A stretch of 64,000 nucleotides of DNA from Caldivirga sp. MU80 (lineage in GTDB: Archaea; Thermoproteota; Thermoprotei; Thermoproteales; Thermocladiaceae), in assembly GCF_001663375.1 (NCBI RefSeq), contig NZ_LCTF01000004.1, positions 28,350 to 92,349 on the forward strand, given 5' to 3'. A program made the position numbers and the translations under genes. Positions within the stretch are counted from its first letter, which is position 1; every line of letters begins with the position of its first letter. This document shows, piece by piece, positions 62,676 to 64,000 of the stretch. Under the pieces are notes generated by a model, which saw only the letters and a program-made list of their open reading frames with translations, was not told where the DNA came from and did not search any database.

Positions 62676-64000
62676 GTGCCCTCCCTCGGTGAATTAGTTA
62701 GGGAGTCGTGGGGGTCGGCGCCGACTTCAGCCGGGATGCCGGGGGAGGGTGTCTACGAGGTTGAATTCAGGAATAAAAGGACGAATGTTATACGACTCCT
62801 GCCGAATGGGCATCAAGAGAGGAGGCTGAGGAGGCTGGCGAATATCTCTGCTAGACTGTTCAATGAATTGAACTATGAGAGGAGGCAACAATTCTTTAAT
62901 CACCAGCGTGTGGACTTCAGGGGTACGTGGGGTAAGTATTATGGGAAGTATAAGGGTTTGCTTGGTGTTAATGCTCAGGCAGTGCTTCAGAAGAATAATG
63001 AGGCTTGGAACTCCTTCTTCTCACTCCTCAAGCTGAAGAAGGGGAACAAACTTCCACCTTACATGAATCACGTTTCTTCGCCTGGCTATTGGAAGGATGA
63101 GGCAACTGGTAGGAGGAGGTTAATACTCGTGATAAGGCAGGATAGATATGAGGTGGATGAACAAAGGCGTGTTATTATCCTCAAGGACTTTAACCTTGAA
63201 GTGAAGTTCACTGGTGGGCTTAGGTGGTTTGGTAGGCAGGGTAGGCTTGAGATGCATTACGATGATGCTAGGAATGCATGGTATGCCTCAATACCAGTGG
63301 AGGTTGGTGTTGAGGAGGCTAAAACGGGTAGGAGGAGCAAATTTATTGTCCGTGGTGAGAGGAGGGTGATTCAAGTTGAATCGCCTAAAGGTAATAAGGC
63401 CGCATCCATTGACTTAGGCATCAATAATTTAGCAAGCGTTGTGGTTGATGACGGCACTTGGCTACTCTACAAGGGCGTTAGGGCTAAGGAGGACTATTTC
63501 TATTTCCAAAGGAAGATTGCTGATATCCAATCCCTTAGGGACACACTCAAGGACAAGCTACTGAGTGACGCAGTTGAGGAGTTGAACCACGAAATGAGGA
63601 GGCTTCATGGGAAGTTGGCGAGGAGACTTCTCCATCTTTATAGGAATTTTGCTTCCCACTTATTGAAGCAACTTCACGAACTCGGCGTTTCAACAATCTA
63701 CCTCGGCTACCCCTTCAATATTGCCCAGGAAAGGGGCAACAAGTTCACAGTGAACATGTGGAGTTACCGCAAGTTAATGGAGGCCATTGAGTTGAAGGCC
63801 CAGGAGTACGGCATTAAGGTGTATGAGGTTGTTGAGTACAACACCTCAAAATACTGCGCTTATCACAACGTTGAGGTGAAGAGAAAACCAAGAGGTGTTG
63901 CCCACTGCCCAATGGGGCATAAGCTACACAGCGACCTAAACGGGGCATTAAACATAATGAGAAGAGCCATTGGAAAGATACCCCTAGTCATCAAAAAGCC
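62676..64000 (+). CDS. tnpB: TnpB (IS605 OrfB-family) RNA-guided nuclease, cut by window end
   Basis: 441 residues visible, frame open to the edge. GTG start at 62676. RuvC-I Asp is D246 (ASIDLGINNL), RuvC-III Asp is D420 (LHSDLNGALN), and the zinc-finger ligands are in KYCAYHN and HCPMGHK (Cys/His rather than four Cys). The expected RuvC-II Glu is not seen; that strand reads TIYLGYPFN (Y342-N348). The tail after GKIPLVIKK would continue into the omega-RNA region outside the window. No TnpA in the window, so probably a lone tnpB element. Confidence 0.9.
   Translation, partial: MPSLGELVRESWGSAPTSAGMPGEGVYEVEFRNKRTNVIRLLPNGHQERRLRRLANISARLFNELNYERRQQFFNHQRVDFRGTWGKYYGKYKGLLGVNAQAVLQKNNEAWNSFFSLLKLKKGNKLPPYMNHVSSPGYWKDEATGRRRLILVIRQDRYEVDEQRRVIILKDFNLEVKFTGGLRWFGRQGRLEMHYDDARNAWYASIPVEVGVEEAKTGRRSKFIVRGERRVIQVESPKGNKAASIDLGINNLASVVVDDGTWLLYKGVRAKEDYFYFQRKIADIQSLRDTLKDKLLSDAVEELNHEMRRLHGKLARRLLHLYRNFASHLLKQLHELGVSTIYLGYPFNIAQERGNKFTVNMWSYRKLMEAIELKAQEYGIKVYEVVEYNTSKYCAYHNVEVKRKPRGVAHCPMGHKLHSDLNGALNIMRRAIGKIPLVIKK

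Noticed and set aside
1..64000. CRISPR arrays or cas genes
   Set aside because: I looked for regularly spaced 20-40-base direct repeats and Cas proteins and found none.

Overview
The window looks like the chromosome of a thermophilic crenarchaeon of the order Thermoproteales, most like Caldivirga or Vulcanisaeta (an inference from gene content, not a database match). It carries archaeal sn-glycerol-1-phosphate dehydrogenase, NMD3, pelota, RNA polymerase subunit H, GHMP-type shikimate kinase, an RtcB tRNA ligase with an intein, intron-bearing tRNA genes, a thermopsin-like protease and a PaREP1-like protein. Many starts are GTG or TTG, and TATA boxes lie about 25-35 bases before them, as in leaderless archaeal transcription.

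Layout. 1-9.4 kb: end of a cation/Ca2+ exchanger, acylphosphatase, a degenerate aspartyl-protease-like protein, RdgB-type pyrophosphatase, TldD, EgsA, two glycosyltransferases, a radical SAM/SPASM protein and a MazG-like enzyme; a 500-base gap at 6.0-6.5 kb holds a MITE-like inverted repeat. 9.5-13.9 kb: accessory stretch with tRNA-Ser(UGA), a large secreted protein, a possible degenerate copy of the tRNA 3' end, an MFS gene broken by a tnpB-less IS605-like mini-element with a strongly structured RNA-like core, and a DUF1874 (AcrIII-1-like) protein with an altered active site. 13.9-19.4 kb: succinate dehydrogenase sdhBCD plus a coupled 72-residue membrane protein, isoaspartyl peptidase, an MFS permease. 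19.4-26 kb: a short ribosomal protein S14 gene, 5S rRNA, sufCBD, carbamate kinase, ribosomal protein L6. 26-41 kb: prepilin peptidase, NMD3, glutamine synthetase, an ABC ATPase, a nucleotidyltransferase-like protein, intron-bearing tRNA-Thr and tRNA-Val, UDP-sugar dehydrogenase and glycosyltransferase, MptE-like enzyme, sugar-phosphate isomerase, a phosphate transporter with its PhoU-like partner, and a thermopsin-like protease. 41-54 kb: aminotransferase, EPSP synthase, shikimate kinase, UspA, radical SAM protein, RpoH, Hsp20, pelota, and the four-gene 2-oxoacid:ferredoxin oxidoreductase operon. 54-64 kb: RtcB with its intein, mevalonate-phosphate dehydratase small subunit, E1-like protein, MscS, SdhA, hexulose-6-phosphate synthase, and a TnpB gene cut by the window end.

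How genes fit together: SdhA at 59.5-61.3 kb should join SdhB-C-D at 13.9-15.5 kb in complex II although the genes are 44 kb apart. RtcB would ligate the exons of the two intron-bearing tRNAs. SufBCD supplies Fe-S clusters to the many Fe-S enzymes here (Por, SdhB, radical SAM proteins). Hexulose-phosphate synthase supplies pentoses, EgsA and the mevalonate-phosphate dehydratase feed ether lipid synthesis, and AroA/AroK serve the shikimate pathway. The most unusual parts are the 12.6-12.95 kb mini-element, the TnpB lacking the usual RuvC-II glutamate, the DUF1874 variant and the RtcB intein.
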